A DNA stretch of 64,000 nucleotides, taken from positions 39,334,488 through 39,398,487 of the forward strand of contig OX381721.1 in assembly GCA_947462335.1 (NCBI GenBank), in the 5' to 3' direction. Positions 1 through 11,209 of this stretch are shown in pieces. Origin of the DNA: Harmothoe impar (lineage: Eukaryota > Annelida > Polychaeta > Phyllodocida > Polynoidae). A model generated the notes under the pieces. It was not told the DNA's origin, made no database searches, and worked only from the letters and a program-made list of their open reading frames with translations. Position 1 is the stretch's first letter; every line of letters starts with the position of its first letter. The position numbers and the translations under genes were made by a program.

Positions 1-3000
1 CAGTGCTTAAAAACTGCATCCTCCCTACCCGCGTTGTATTTATAGACAAACGGGAGAGCTTATAAGATGCACAGAAGCCCGACCGAGCTAGAACTGGATT
101 AAGTGTTCCCTCACCATGATATCATTCATACAGAGAATAATATGAAGGCTACTTTGGCATGGGGATGGAGAGAAAAAAGCGAGGTGCGTAAACCATGCTG
201 GAAGATATGGTGTATTAACAACCAAATCTTCAATACTGTCTCATTCTGTTGTGTTACACTGCAAAGTATTATCAACAAACATTCTTACTCCCTCAACTCA
301 ATGCAGGTGTCTCAACACTCTAATAGTGGTGACTGCATACAAGAAATGAATGTTCCCATCTATTAATCATGGATTTGATCTTTCACCAGTTCTTTGAACC
401 AAGACTGCATCTTTCCTGTTACTCAATGGAGAGTTCTTTAAAGAGTAAGATTGGTTGCTGGTGCAGTATATTGACTGGAGAAAGAGAAGAAGTATTAATT
501 TGTGGTTAAGTTTCTGCCAAACATGCCTTTATGTGGGCTTATCTGTAGCAGGCTGCATTGTTGTATGGTCACATTATGTGCAGAGATTAATGGTAGTCGC
601 AATATGTGCGGTCCCAATCATCAATGAATAAGTATTTATTATTGATATCCGATATAAGGTACTAGTCATATTCATAAAGGCCGGACCTTAAATGTAAGCT
701 TGCTTTATTATGCATTTTTATTTGTATACAATCATGCTAAATATGTATATTTGATTTATAGTAGGCTAACTGAATGAATGTATGCAGCTTAAAGACACCT
801 CAATGCATGAGGGCTGTTCATATATCAGACTGTTTTAGTTGTATCTAATTTTCGGGAAAGGTAGAGAAGGTGAGAGATGACATGGATGCTTTTTTGCATT
901 AACACTCCTATTTAAACCTGTTGTTGCATTCAGCAAACTTCTTCTTATTCATGGATTAATATTTTGTAAAGAGAACTGTGTGTTGCATTTGCCAGCAGAG
1001 TTTAGTTGTTATGGTCTGCAGATGACCTCTTCATACAAAGAGATTTTTATAAGGTTGTTGTTCTTTATATTTCTGCCGCATCACAGGAAAAATGTACTGG
1101 CATATTAAATCTCCACAACATTTTTTATCAGAAAAATGAAGATATTTGTAAGGTGTGAGTCTAGTGAAAAACATTTTTCTGCTGTAGTGTATTGCTACCA
1201 TTAAGTCTGTATTGAAGGAATAAGTGAAAAATAACGAAAGGAAAAATACTGATTAGAATATAGCTGAACATCTCATAGTGTGTGATATGGTACATGTGAG
1301 ATTGAAGGCAATTTATTTGACATGCAACAAGTTATAAAGGCTCTGTGACTGTATACATTTCTTCACTAAGGGTGAATGATGCCCTCTATCTAATAGGTAC
1401 CTGGCTTTTTAGGTTTGACAGAAGGCGCTGTTGATGTACATTGACTGTACTAGATAAGTTATATGAATGAGTGTTATCAGAGGGAATACCAAAATCAAGT
1501 AAATGAGTTATGAGTCATTAGTAACGTTCATGACGCGTATCGTAATCAAGATAATGGCTGTACTTTCAGTATGATTGATCTGTTCTTCAGTGTGATTCAT
1601 CACCACATATTGACAAAAGATTCAACTGTTTGCAACAAAAAACAGAATCTTTCCAACTCAACTACAAATTAAGGACTATATTCAAAATATATATATTCAA
1701 AATAATAAGCACCCATCTTTTAGGGCTTTTTACAATAGAAAACGCCCTAATTTTCACAAATCTGGAAACAATTAACGCTTAACTACTAAAGTGCAGATGA
1801 AATAATGTTGCAAGGGCCTTGGGTGCTTTTTGCATAGGATACAGTCAAGAAATCATCATCATATTTAAATCCCATTAGTCTTCAATCTGATTCTGTTTGA
1901 GTTGTCTCAGAAATACACAACCAGGCATCAATCTTGACAGTCATGTTAAGTATTTAGGCTACCACTATAAAAGAATTGTTACACTGCAAGTGCCCCATAT
2001 TAACAGAATCAGTTATGTCATAACAAAGGACTCCAGACCTCAGCTGCTATTATGAAAAACAGAGGACATGACATGCACTATTAATGAATCATGGACATTG
2101 TGAAAAAAGACTTATGGTAATACTTTGGCAAAATAGAAACCTATGGCATTATTAACTTTGATTCATAGCATACGAATGCATTTCACATAGTATAGTCGCC
2201 ACATTTTGTAGGCTACATGTGAAATTGTTGCTAATAAAAACCTACCTGTAGGCACACGAATAGGCATTTTTGGAACAATTTTGGTGAATATTATTTTGCT
2301 TACTGTAATTAAAATTGTTGAGATGTCCAACCCGAAAGATTGCACCGTACTATGTTGTTTCATTGCACATTGACCCAACACTTGATTATCGAGATATCGC
2401 AGGCTATACTTGATATTCCGGACGCATACCTTATTTCACTCTCAAATGAATAAAAACGAAACAATAACCGCAGTACCAGGACAAAAGTAGCCTTTATCCT
2501 CTGAGCTATTAGCATTTGCTTCCTGGCTTATTGCGGTAGCTGCCACTAAGTGCTTTGGGCCACTGTTTATTTCCGCTTGTTATAATGCTCAAAGAAGGTC
2601 ATAGCTGGGTTGTGTAGACATAGAGAGCTATGTGTGACTGAACGCTGCAGGGTGTTTAGTACTAGAGGTAATAGTGAAACAGTATCAGTTGTCACTCAAT
2701 GTGACACAAATGTCTTGCCAATTACAATTCACAATCATTCAATTATAAAATTTTAAAGAAATATGAGAATGGTGTTTGTTTCATGCAATATCTTTCTTCT
2801 ATGGAAGGATATTTGATATAATTCTTGTGTGGTTCTACATCTAAGTCAAATAGCATATTTATAATTTGCAGTATATTTGAGAGTATTTGTCTAATGTCAA
2901 TTTAAAGCAGTGTTCAGTCAAGAAAAGTAGCATTTCATTGCATTTAAATTACATACATGAAATAACCTAAACTGCAATTCTGCAAACAGTATTACCACCG

Positions 3001-4884
3001 CAATGACTACGGATAACATTTCTTTGTGTCTGTCTCATTAACTGCATCAATGTAAAGAAACACAGTGGTTCTTCGCCTGACAATATTTTTTATATAGACA
3101 ATGTTATACTTTTCAGTGGTAGACACAAACCCGTTTTCAGTATGGTAATGAGTTTCACTAGAAGCAACTCCTACTTCATCCTTAATGATCTGTTTTACTG
3201 TTTCTCCAATCTGATTGCTGATATTTTTGTTGAGTTTTTAAAAATTCCACCTGTTGACCTGGCCATTTAAGAGGGTTTGTATTAAAACACCTACATATAT
3301 TTATCTGTGAGCTAAAAGTGGTGGAGAGATGCAAAGAAAATAATCATGAGTTATTTTATCCTTTGGCGTGCCGGCCAGTGGTATACGCACCAAGATTGCG
3401 TATGGTGATGCTTGTAAGAACCAAGAGCATTTGGTGTAAAAAGTGCCACAATACACAACACATGTCAGGACTCTAGGAAACAATTTGATCATTTAAAAAT
3501 TCCTTTTTTTGGGGGGGGGGCTGCAAACCATATAAATATCCTTTGAGCATTTCATAGAAATTCAAAAATAACAGCCCAAAATGGGGTAACCCTAACACTA
3601 ACTAGGATAAATATTTTGCTCATATTCTACACTATTCGAACTAGATTCTTGGTGCGTATGGCATTGGTACACCTACCATTCACCTCCACCCTGATTCCAT
3701 GCTGACTGTTGTCACAAGTGATGATGATACGAGATTGTGTTGGCAGTACAATGTGAGGGTTTGAATCAGTGGTGGTAGGTTAGATTGAAAGCTGTCTGCA
3801 GTGGGCACTGAGATTTGTGATCCGTGCCTCGATCCACTCGCTCTACCACTGACTGGATGAGATTGTAGGTGTGAGCCAGGCGTATATACACCAGGTCAGA
3901 TTGTGTGTTGGTACAAGTACATATATACATAACGTACCACGCGTACAGAGGGCCCCGAGTTAGGGAGATCTGTGTAAGGACCTGCATTATTTCTTTAGAT
4001 TAAAATGTGATGTGCATAGTTCCCGTTCCGCTGTATAATTTGCTTTCCATGTATAAATATTGGTATGTGTACAGACATAAATATTGGTGAATAGGCTTGT
4101 TGATTATCGGTGATCGATCATCATCATAAATATCTGAATTGACAAGGATGATGATTGTGTTATATATCAATGTTTATTTGTCACGGTAAAGCCGAATGGA
4201 AGAAAATGTATGGTATGGGAATAAATATAGAGTGAAAAACAAAGAATCCACTGTCTTTTTATATGGAGCCCAAGTGGATGTGTGGTAGTTTTGTGACATA
4301 ACTCCTGTATTGGTGGTTAAACAAGGCGGTGCCCATCCCTAACCCACAACCACAGGGAGCATTAGAGTTTCCAACTCTACCATTGGATATCTTACTTTGA
4401 CCTCTCGTTCTTGACCTCCACAAGTTCTGTCAGGCTGGGAGGTGGTAATATGATAATAAAGTGGATAAATATGTGAACTTTTTCTTTTTGTGTCTTTTTT
4501 ATGAACATGTACATCTATAGGTTGCAAATGGAACAGAGAAGTTGAATCTCCTGCCTATTAGAATAGGGAACAAAATTGAGTCTTGTATAGCTCCACACTG
4601 TCAGTTACAGGTTTCAGGTGGTACAGGCGAAAAAAATCTTATAGATTTCTAAAAAAAACAGTCTAATATTCCAAACCACTTTTCTACCTCTCATCTATGT
4701 TTAATGGGTCAGGTGAATGAAGCCGATGCTTTCCCTTCCACCTCCGACCAGGTGAGTTTAGCGGGCGTAATTCTGTCCCTATCAGTGAGTGAAGGGGGCT
4801 TCTACCACTGGTCAGGTGAGTCCAGGGAGCTTCTGCTATTTTAGATCAACACTGAATTGTGTTTACTGGGAATGTAACATTTAT
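1..4884. other. AT-rich intergenic stretch, no gene recognised
   Basis: I see no exon with good splice sites, no recognisable protein domain and no RNA gene in this stretch. Open frames here are short (under 90 codons) and show no conserved motif. Low-complexity spots include a G-run near 3511-3520. Around 4720-4830 there are two loosely similar copies of a phrase containing CAGGTGAGT. It could be intergenic DNA or a large intron of a gene outside the window. Confidence 0.6.
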
Positions 4885-5020
4885 TGAAGGAAATTTCATG
4901 ACTTTTGTTGACCAAGGAGTGGTAATATGACAAAGCCATTTTTATATATGTTACTTGTGGGAAGCTGCCCCTCCACATAATCTGTTTGGTCCCACTCACA
5001 TTGAATCCAAGTGACTTGCT
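4885..5020 (+). repeat. Dispersed direct repeat, copy A (pair with 9305-9452)
   Basis: About 136 bp here align in the same orientation with 9305-9452. Shared phrases are TTTTGTTGACCAAGGA, GGTAATATGACAAAG and CACTCACATTGAATC. The two copies differ by small substitutions and indels. They flank a 4.3-kb block that contains the minisatellite and the ORF3-like relic. They could be remnants of terminal repeats or simply two copies of one dispersed repeat. Confidence 0.6.
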
Positions 5021-5239
5021 ATTGGGTTGTCACTGTATAGATCTGTTCTGAACCCCCTCCCCCTCAACTCAATTCTACCAACCCTGTACAGTAATTCCTG
5101 CAATAAGTGGCAGGGGGGAACCAAAGTCTGATATAAACGATAAAAGGGATCCGGGGACAACCCATACATCCACGCACTGAGCCCCAGATAAGACATCAGG
5201 GGCAGCTGTCACTTTGTCGCATAAAAATGTGCAACAGGG

Positions 5240-5930
5240 TCCTTGGAAAATGTGACACAGACATACAATTTACTCATAGACCCCTCAGAATACAGCAATC
5301 TAGAGGTAGACTATCAAAATTCTCCTCATTCAATTATGCCCCCAGAAGACACCAATCTGAAAGTTAAATTCCTATATTCTTTGGAGCAACATACCCACAG
5401 TAAGATTTCATGGAGCAATATGTCCCCCCGAAACCCTCGAAATATTCCAATCTAGTGATAGAAATCCAATGTTCTCCTCCAAGACTACAGAAAGCACTAA
5501 TTGGAAGGGGAATTTTCTAAATTAATCTTTTCAAGATTACTAAGATGGTAATCCAAAGTCTCCCTGGGGTAGTATGACCCAAAACTCCAAAGAACACTAA
5601 ATTGAAATACTTTTTCAGGATCTTTCTTTTCAAACCCAGCAGAATACATCTGTCTAATAGTATACAGGTACTTTGAAATCTTAATCATGTAGTTTACCAA
5701 CAGCAAGGGAAGACTATAGATCAGTTATACATATATCTAATAGCAGATCTTCTTGAAGAACCTCAAAATATACCATTCTAATGATAGAAGTATGAAGTTT
5801 TTCTGAGGAAATATGCCCCCAAAACTCCAAAGAACACACCAATCTAAAAGTAGAATTTCACAAATTTCCAGATGCAAAATGCCTAACATATAACAAAATG
5901 CCTAACATATAACACAGGATACACATAACT
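5240..5930 (+). repeat. Degenerate minisatellite-like tandem repeat
   Basis: Two phrases recur in alternation at irregular 55-100 bp spacing. One resembles ATATGCCCCCAAAACTCC (near 5334, 5418, 5571 and 5811). The other resembles CCAATCTAAAAGTAGAA (near 5295, 5350, 5447, 5773 and 5837). The units have diverged strongly. A short exact doublet, AAAATGCCTAACATATAAC, occurs near 5875-5920. Small open frames here are by-products of the repeat. Confidence 0.65.
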
Positions 5931-6207
5931 ATTGTAGTATGTCACCCCTAAACCTAAGGTTCCCCCTGAAGAAGCCTTCCATCCCGAAAGCCACCACTCG
6001 CGCCGAAACCGGTGGAGGTAACTCCTCCTGCTACAACGACAACTCCAGTTAGGTTGGGAAGGGGCCTAACAGTGGCGTAGGAAAAGGGGGGGGCCGGGCC
6101 CCCCCAATCACTGAGGAGGGGGGTGCCTGAATATGTTTGGGCCCCCACAAGTTTGTCAAGACCTTAATAAAATTCACACAATTTCCAATTCTCTCGCATA
6201 GGAAAGA

Positions 6208-8628
6208 GTGGATACAGAGGGGCCTGGGCCCCCAATCAGAACTAAAGGGGGCTCAAATACTTCTTTTCTATACAATACAATATACAAGTGTGCATCTGAT
6301 ACATCATTCATAACGGCCGATATAGAAAGTTGGTTTGCTGAAGATTTGCTTTCTACGCCTCTGCCTAAGGAGCCGGAATTCAAAGTTCCGGCACCTAGAT
6401 CCCGTAAGCAGCCTGTGGTGGATACAGCGACCACAGAGGAGGAGGTAGAGGAGATGGACGGGGAGGAGGATGAGGCTAGTAAGCTGGACACGGCTACCGG
6501 TGGTAAATCTCTGCCATAAGAACCAATGGGAGAACAGTTCCCTCCGGAGGACGGTACTCCACCCGCTTTGTGGCGAGCTCTGCTCTATAAGTTGGATGAG
6601 GACCAAAGGAAACTCGTGGGTGATCTGTCCCAACTGACCACCTATGGGGGGCTGGAGGCTTTGGGGGACCAATTCCCGAAATGGTTCCCTACTACCCTGA
6701 TGGACGCTATCCAGCAGTTGGAGGTGGATACCCAGATGGACCAGATTATAAATGCTGGTAACACCGCAGAGGAGATGGCTGAGGCCGTACGGGCAGACTC
6801 AGATCTGGAAACATTTTCCGAGTATAAGACTGGTACACCGAATGTATACTAAGAAGAAGGGTAAGGAGGACACTGGCATATTAGCACAGTCCTTGGCGAA
6901 AGCTAAGGAGGATGCCAAGATAGCTGGTGAACGAGTGGCTTAGAACAAGTGGCGCAGGAAGCCTCGGCTTCCTTGAGCCAAGCTACTAGGCTTCGGCAGA
7001 AAGAAATGGTTCGGGACACCATGCTCCGCAATGCCACTCGGGCAATTGCGCTGAAGAGTGGGGGTACCAAGGAGGAGGTGGACAAGGAGCTGGAGGCTCT
7101 AGAGAATAAGAGCAAGGAAGAACAGCGTGAGATCCTCATCTCTAATATCCAGACTAACGTGGCTTCAAATTTCAAATATTTTAAGCCCCAGTGTGTGGCA
7201 ATTGCCAACTGAACAGCTAGTGCAGTAAGGCTCCACTGGCTGTAGTTAAGGACAGACTCTCGGACGACGAGGAGTGGATGAAAGAGGATCCATTTCATGA
7301 ATCTGTCCAGAATTACTATGGGCGGGTTCTGCAGCAGGTTAAGAAGTCCTCCTTGGAGTACTATAACAAAATGCATGAAGCGAAGATCTGGTGGTCAGTT
7401 GCTCGGTGGAGTCCAGACACCACGTGCCCCTTCCAGGTTTGCCAGGAGGAGAACAAGTCTTCTGATAGCCCGAAGACTTGGCCTACAAAGCTCAGGTATA
7501 TGAGGCATGCGCATGATAGGCACTTGCATCACTACACCCGGTACTACTCTACCATCACCGGGTCGGGTCAAAAGAACATGGACTGCCCAATGGGCACCAT
7601 GAACACTCGGAGGGGAGAGATTGCTCGCCCTATCATTGGCAAGCACAGTGTTGGTCTCGCGACCGTGGCTCCAAGGGTTCTGAGGGTCCACAACCAGTTG
7701 TGGAATAACTTCTCGGTAGGCATCAAGGAGGGTAACACCAAGGGATTCGGTGGAACCGGATCTGGTAAGTGTAAGGCTTACTATAAGATCAACCACGATG
7801 GCAGTAAGCTCTACATCGAACCGGGTCCCCTGTTCAAGAGTTTAATGCCTACAAAGACAAGGGAAAGCCCAAGAGGCTGGTCCAAACCAAGCGAGTGGGG
7901 AGAAGGACCGTCTCCGTGTTGGAGAGGGTGGCACCAGTTACCAGTGGTGTGACCATCACTTCCCGGAAGGTCGACTGGAAGTTAGGACCGGGGTTGCTAC
8001 CACTTCGTCTGTGCAAGCGACAGAAGAGGATGAGCCGGATCAGCCCGAGGTGTCCTATGGTGAGGAGTTCCCAGATGGGACTCTGGTCCCCAGAGAAGAC
8101 ACCCAAGTGCTGGGCCCCAACCTGAAACCAAAGAAGGCTGGAAACCAACCGAAAGGGGCTCCCAAAGAGAAGCGTCAGCATAAGCAGACACCCTCTCCAG
8201 ATGACGCGTTGATTGTCAAAGCAAAGGAGGTGATTTACTTCCAGCCAGCGAATCTGGTATCTTTCCAGATTCAGCAGGCCAAAGTTAACCAGTTGCAGGA
8301 CAAGTTCCATGAACATGTCAAGGAGATGCAATATGGTGACCGACATGTCCCTCCGATGTATTTCGATATACATTCGACAGAATTGGAGGAGGCCGCCGAT
8401 CAGAGAGTGGCCGACAAAATTGTGGCTGCTGAGAAGACGAAGGAGGAGGCAGAAACGTCACGCAACTACTTTATCAGGCAGCTTCCAGACGCCCAGGGTC
8501 TGGTCGATGATCAGAATTGGCGCTTAGAAAATTGTTTCGGGCATAAGTTCAGTGAGTGGAATGGTTCCAGGCAGCAAATTGATGCCTGGCTCTGGGAGAA
8601 GGATGAGACGGAACCCGATGAGGGCTAA
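6208..8628 (+). pseudogene. Decayed relative of the retrotransposon ORF3 gene
   Basis: This is a chain of open segments (6208-6519, 6526-6852, 6949-7212, 7278-7952, 8011-8628) broken by stops and at least three frame changes. The segment at 7260-7952 is collinear with ORF3 of the LTR retrotransposon at 39629-42040. Both have an SDDE[DE]W motif (7260 here, 40256 there). About 52-55 residues later both have an ungapped 33-residue block with pattern C-P-[FY]-x2-C-Q-x9-K-x-W-P-x6-R-H-x4-H (7425-7523 here, 40412-40510 there). A second CP-containing stretch follows, and a charged coiled-coil-like tail ends in FG-x-K-x-[ST]EW. The block has the spacing of a C2H2-like zinc finger. I see no gag, pol or LTR next to it, so it may be a deletion relic or a solo copy. 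Function is unknown. Confidence 0.7.
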
Positions 8629-9023
8629 TTTTTTTTAAGTCCATGGTGAGATGGACAGATGCAGCTAATGCGGGACGTGAAAGTAGGACGTTGGATGGCC
8701 GGCGTATATCAGCTTAGCAGGGATACTTTGTACGGGACTTTGTACCGAGAACTCAAGGCCGAGTGTCCCTTCGGTTACCCCCAGGAGGAGCGGTCAGGAT
8801 ACCACTGGGAGATAACCTTGCATATGTTACTTCGGACTGTGTTATTCACTTGGATTATCATTGGAGACTGGAGGCCACAGTGTTATACCCCGTGTGCATG
8901 AACTTTCCGGTCTGTGGGGAGTATGGGCTGAACGTAGTAGGTCCAGAAACCCTGAGCGGATTGGATCCAGACTACCATGGATTGTCGGCAGATCTTCAAG
9001 TGCTTTTTCTAAACCCGGAGGTC

Positions 9024-9232
9024 TTAACCCTTTGTGGGCAAGCATCAACTATAGTCGATGCCATGGCTGGGCAAGCATCGACTATAGTTGATGCCATGGC
9101 AGGGCCAGCATTGACTATAGTCATCATAACTCTATGGGATTTAGCATAGGCTCATCCTTAGGGAAAACTCCTGCAAAGAGGCTCGCCCTCCCAGCTAGCA
9201 GCATCAATTTTTGGCCGCCCTGGAAGGGTTAA
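9024..9232. repeat. TTAA-ended MITE-like element with 33-bp palindromic repeats
   Basis: The element begins TTAACCCTTT and ends AAGGGTTAA, giving TTAA at both edges and inverted CCCTT/AAGGG ends, as in piggyBac-type elements. Inside, 9036-9134 is three 33-bp units, each built around a variant of the 20-bp palindrome GCATCAACTATAGTTGATGC. The perfect palindrome recurs at 28757-28776 beside another AAAGGGTTAA end. Confidence 0.6.
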
Positions 9233-9304
9233 AATCTGGATACATAGGGGAATGAGAGAAAAACATGGAAATTGGAGATGGTCATCAGCCTGGGTACGTG
9301 GGTG

Positions 9305-9452
9305 CTGAAGGAAATTTGAAGGATGATTTTTGTTGACCAAGGATTGGTAATATGACAAAGCTATTTCTATAGAATGCTGTTAGTTGTGGGACGCTGCGGC
9401 TCCACATAAACTGCTGTTTGGTCGCACTCACATTGAATCAAATTGACTTCTA
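9305..9452 (+). repeat. Dispersed direct repeat, copy B (pair with 4885-5020)
   Basis: Same-orientation partner of 4885-5020, described there. It lies just to the right of the ORF3-like relic and the MITE. Confidence 0.6.
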
Positions 9453-11209
9453 TGAGTTAACCCCTCATAAACTAAGTTGGCAATGCGCATATGAAAAATG
9501 ATGGAACAAACGGAGGGGCCTGCCTCCAGTTACTGTTAGATATGGCTGTCATAGGATGCACAGAGTACATTACATTTACATACTGTTAATATACAGTATA
9601 ATGCATGGGGTACAGTACGCTTATGTACTGATCATTACTGGGGACATCCAACAGGCGCCTGTTAGTAGCCCCACCACTCACACACCTCAGAGGGCCACTC
9701 ACTGTCCCAGCAGTGGTGATATATGTGTACTGAGGGCTCTGTCTATGAAGTCATTTCCTTCGAAATCATGGGTCTGCCCATCAATATTTAGACCATAGGA
9801 ACAAGTAAGATTGACATGTGGTCATTTCGCACCTAGGCCCCTTAAAATCGGACAAACAGGAGAGATTCTATGCAAGAAAAGTGATTTATATCCTCTAATT
9901 CTACAGGGAAGAAGTAGGTGTTATTAAGGGGCCTGTGGTTTTCATAAATGGCAATGTGCAAGGTACAATGTATCATCATAATATTAGGCATAGACACATA
10001 CAATTTTGAAGGAAATCAAGATAACTACTTTTTTTAATAGTGGGGTGCATAGCGTTTCATAAAAACTATTGATTAGAGGTGCTTTAATAACTACAAGCCA
10101 TTCATTATGACTCATAATTCTTGGGAATATGCAATGATAGGCTTGTAGTTAGGAAAGTCCAACTATGAGAAATCAAATGCATAAGCAGTTGTAAAAACAC
10201 TATGCACCCTAGTGTTGACTGTCATGCATGAGTGCCATACTCACAGTGTGGCTGCGAGTGCCACTGCTCATACTACAATGGACTAGGCAGATTGGGGTTT
10301 GAAAATGCACCTTCAAACAGCTTTTGCTCTTTACAGAGATAATGAATTTTCTTCTGATTTGTGGCAATGGACTTCTCAGAGTCTCCTTCACTAGATCCCC
10401 ATATTACATTATATATTTTCTTGTAAAACAAAAACCACCGAATGCCCCTATCATTACTATATAGAGCTATCATCTGTCTGTAACATGTGTTGGTTTGTGA
10501 TGCCACAGGCGATAGTTCGATGGGTGATGGTTGCATGTCGGAGCAGTACAGAACTCCAATCCCCACTCATTAATCAACACTTAGAACATCACCCAAATAC
10601 ATTTCCATCAGCCAATCAAAACACCCAAAACTATCACACATTCAATATTTTTGAATCTTAAATCTTTATTTGGACCAAATACAATTGATGATATTAATGG
10701 AAATTATTGTAGCCGTCTGGCTGGCAGTATCTGGTTGACCGGCTAATGGTAGATTATGATCAATGTGAGACATGACAGAACCAATCAGTTTAACTAACTT
10801 TGCCTTTATTAATATAGCAGAGACAGATCTGATAGCTTGGTCAGTTTCTCTCTTAGCATGCACATCCAACAACACATTGAGTAGCACGTGAAATCAACCA
10901 TAATGTGTAATGCTATTTAATTATATTGATCTAGCCTCTAAACTAGATAGCACCTTCTCAGCTGCTAAGTCAGTCTGAGTAAACTCACACCTCTACGCAA
11001 TATATACGGCAAGGAGAGTTCAGTTGATCTGGGAGTCGTGATGACACGTATGCTCAAAGGCAAACTAATATCAAGCCTGTTACATAACTTATAAATGACA
11101 CTAAATAATGTATACCAAAGGATACCACATAAGACAGAACATATAGCAGATATATTATGAACACAGAGGCTATACCAAGCAGGAGAACACTGCTACAAAA
11201 TTGATGAAA
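9453..11209. other. Intergenic stretch, 3' side of first sulfotransferase
   Basis: No gene is recognised. On the minus strand this is downstream of the sulfotransferase stop codon. A minus-strand AATAAA (read as TTTATT on plus) occurs near 10672-10677 and could be its polyadenylation signal, giving a 3' UTR of about 530 nt. That assignment is a guess. Confidence 0.5.

Noticed and set aside
103..366. 87-codon open frame near the left end
   Set aside because: No conserved motif, odd composition, no promoter or splice context; within chance expectation.
3756..3860. Possible tRNA-like SINE on the minus strand
   Set aside because: A GTGGTAGAGCG A-box-like and a GATTCAAACCC B-box-like word exist, but are about 90 bp apart with no fold.
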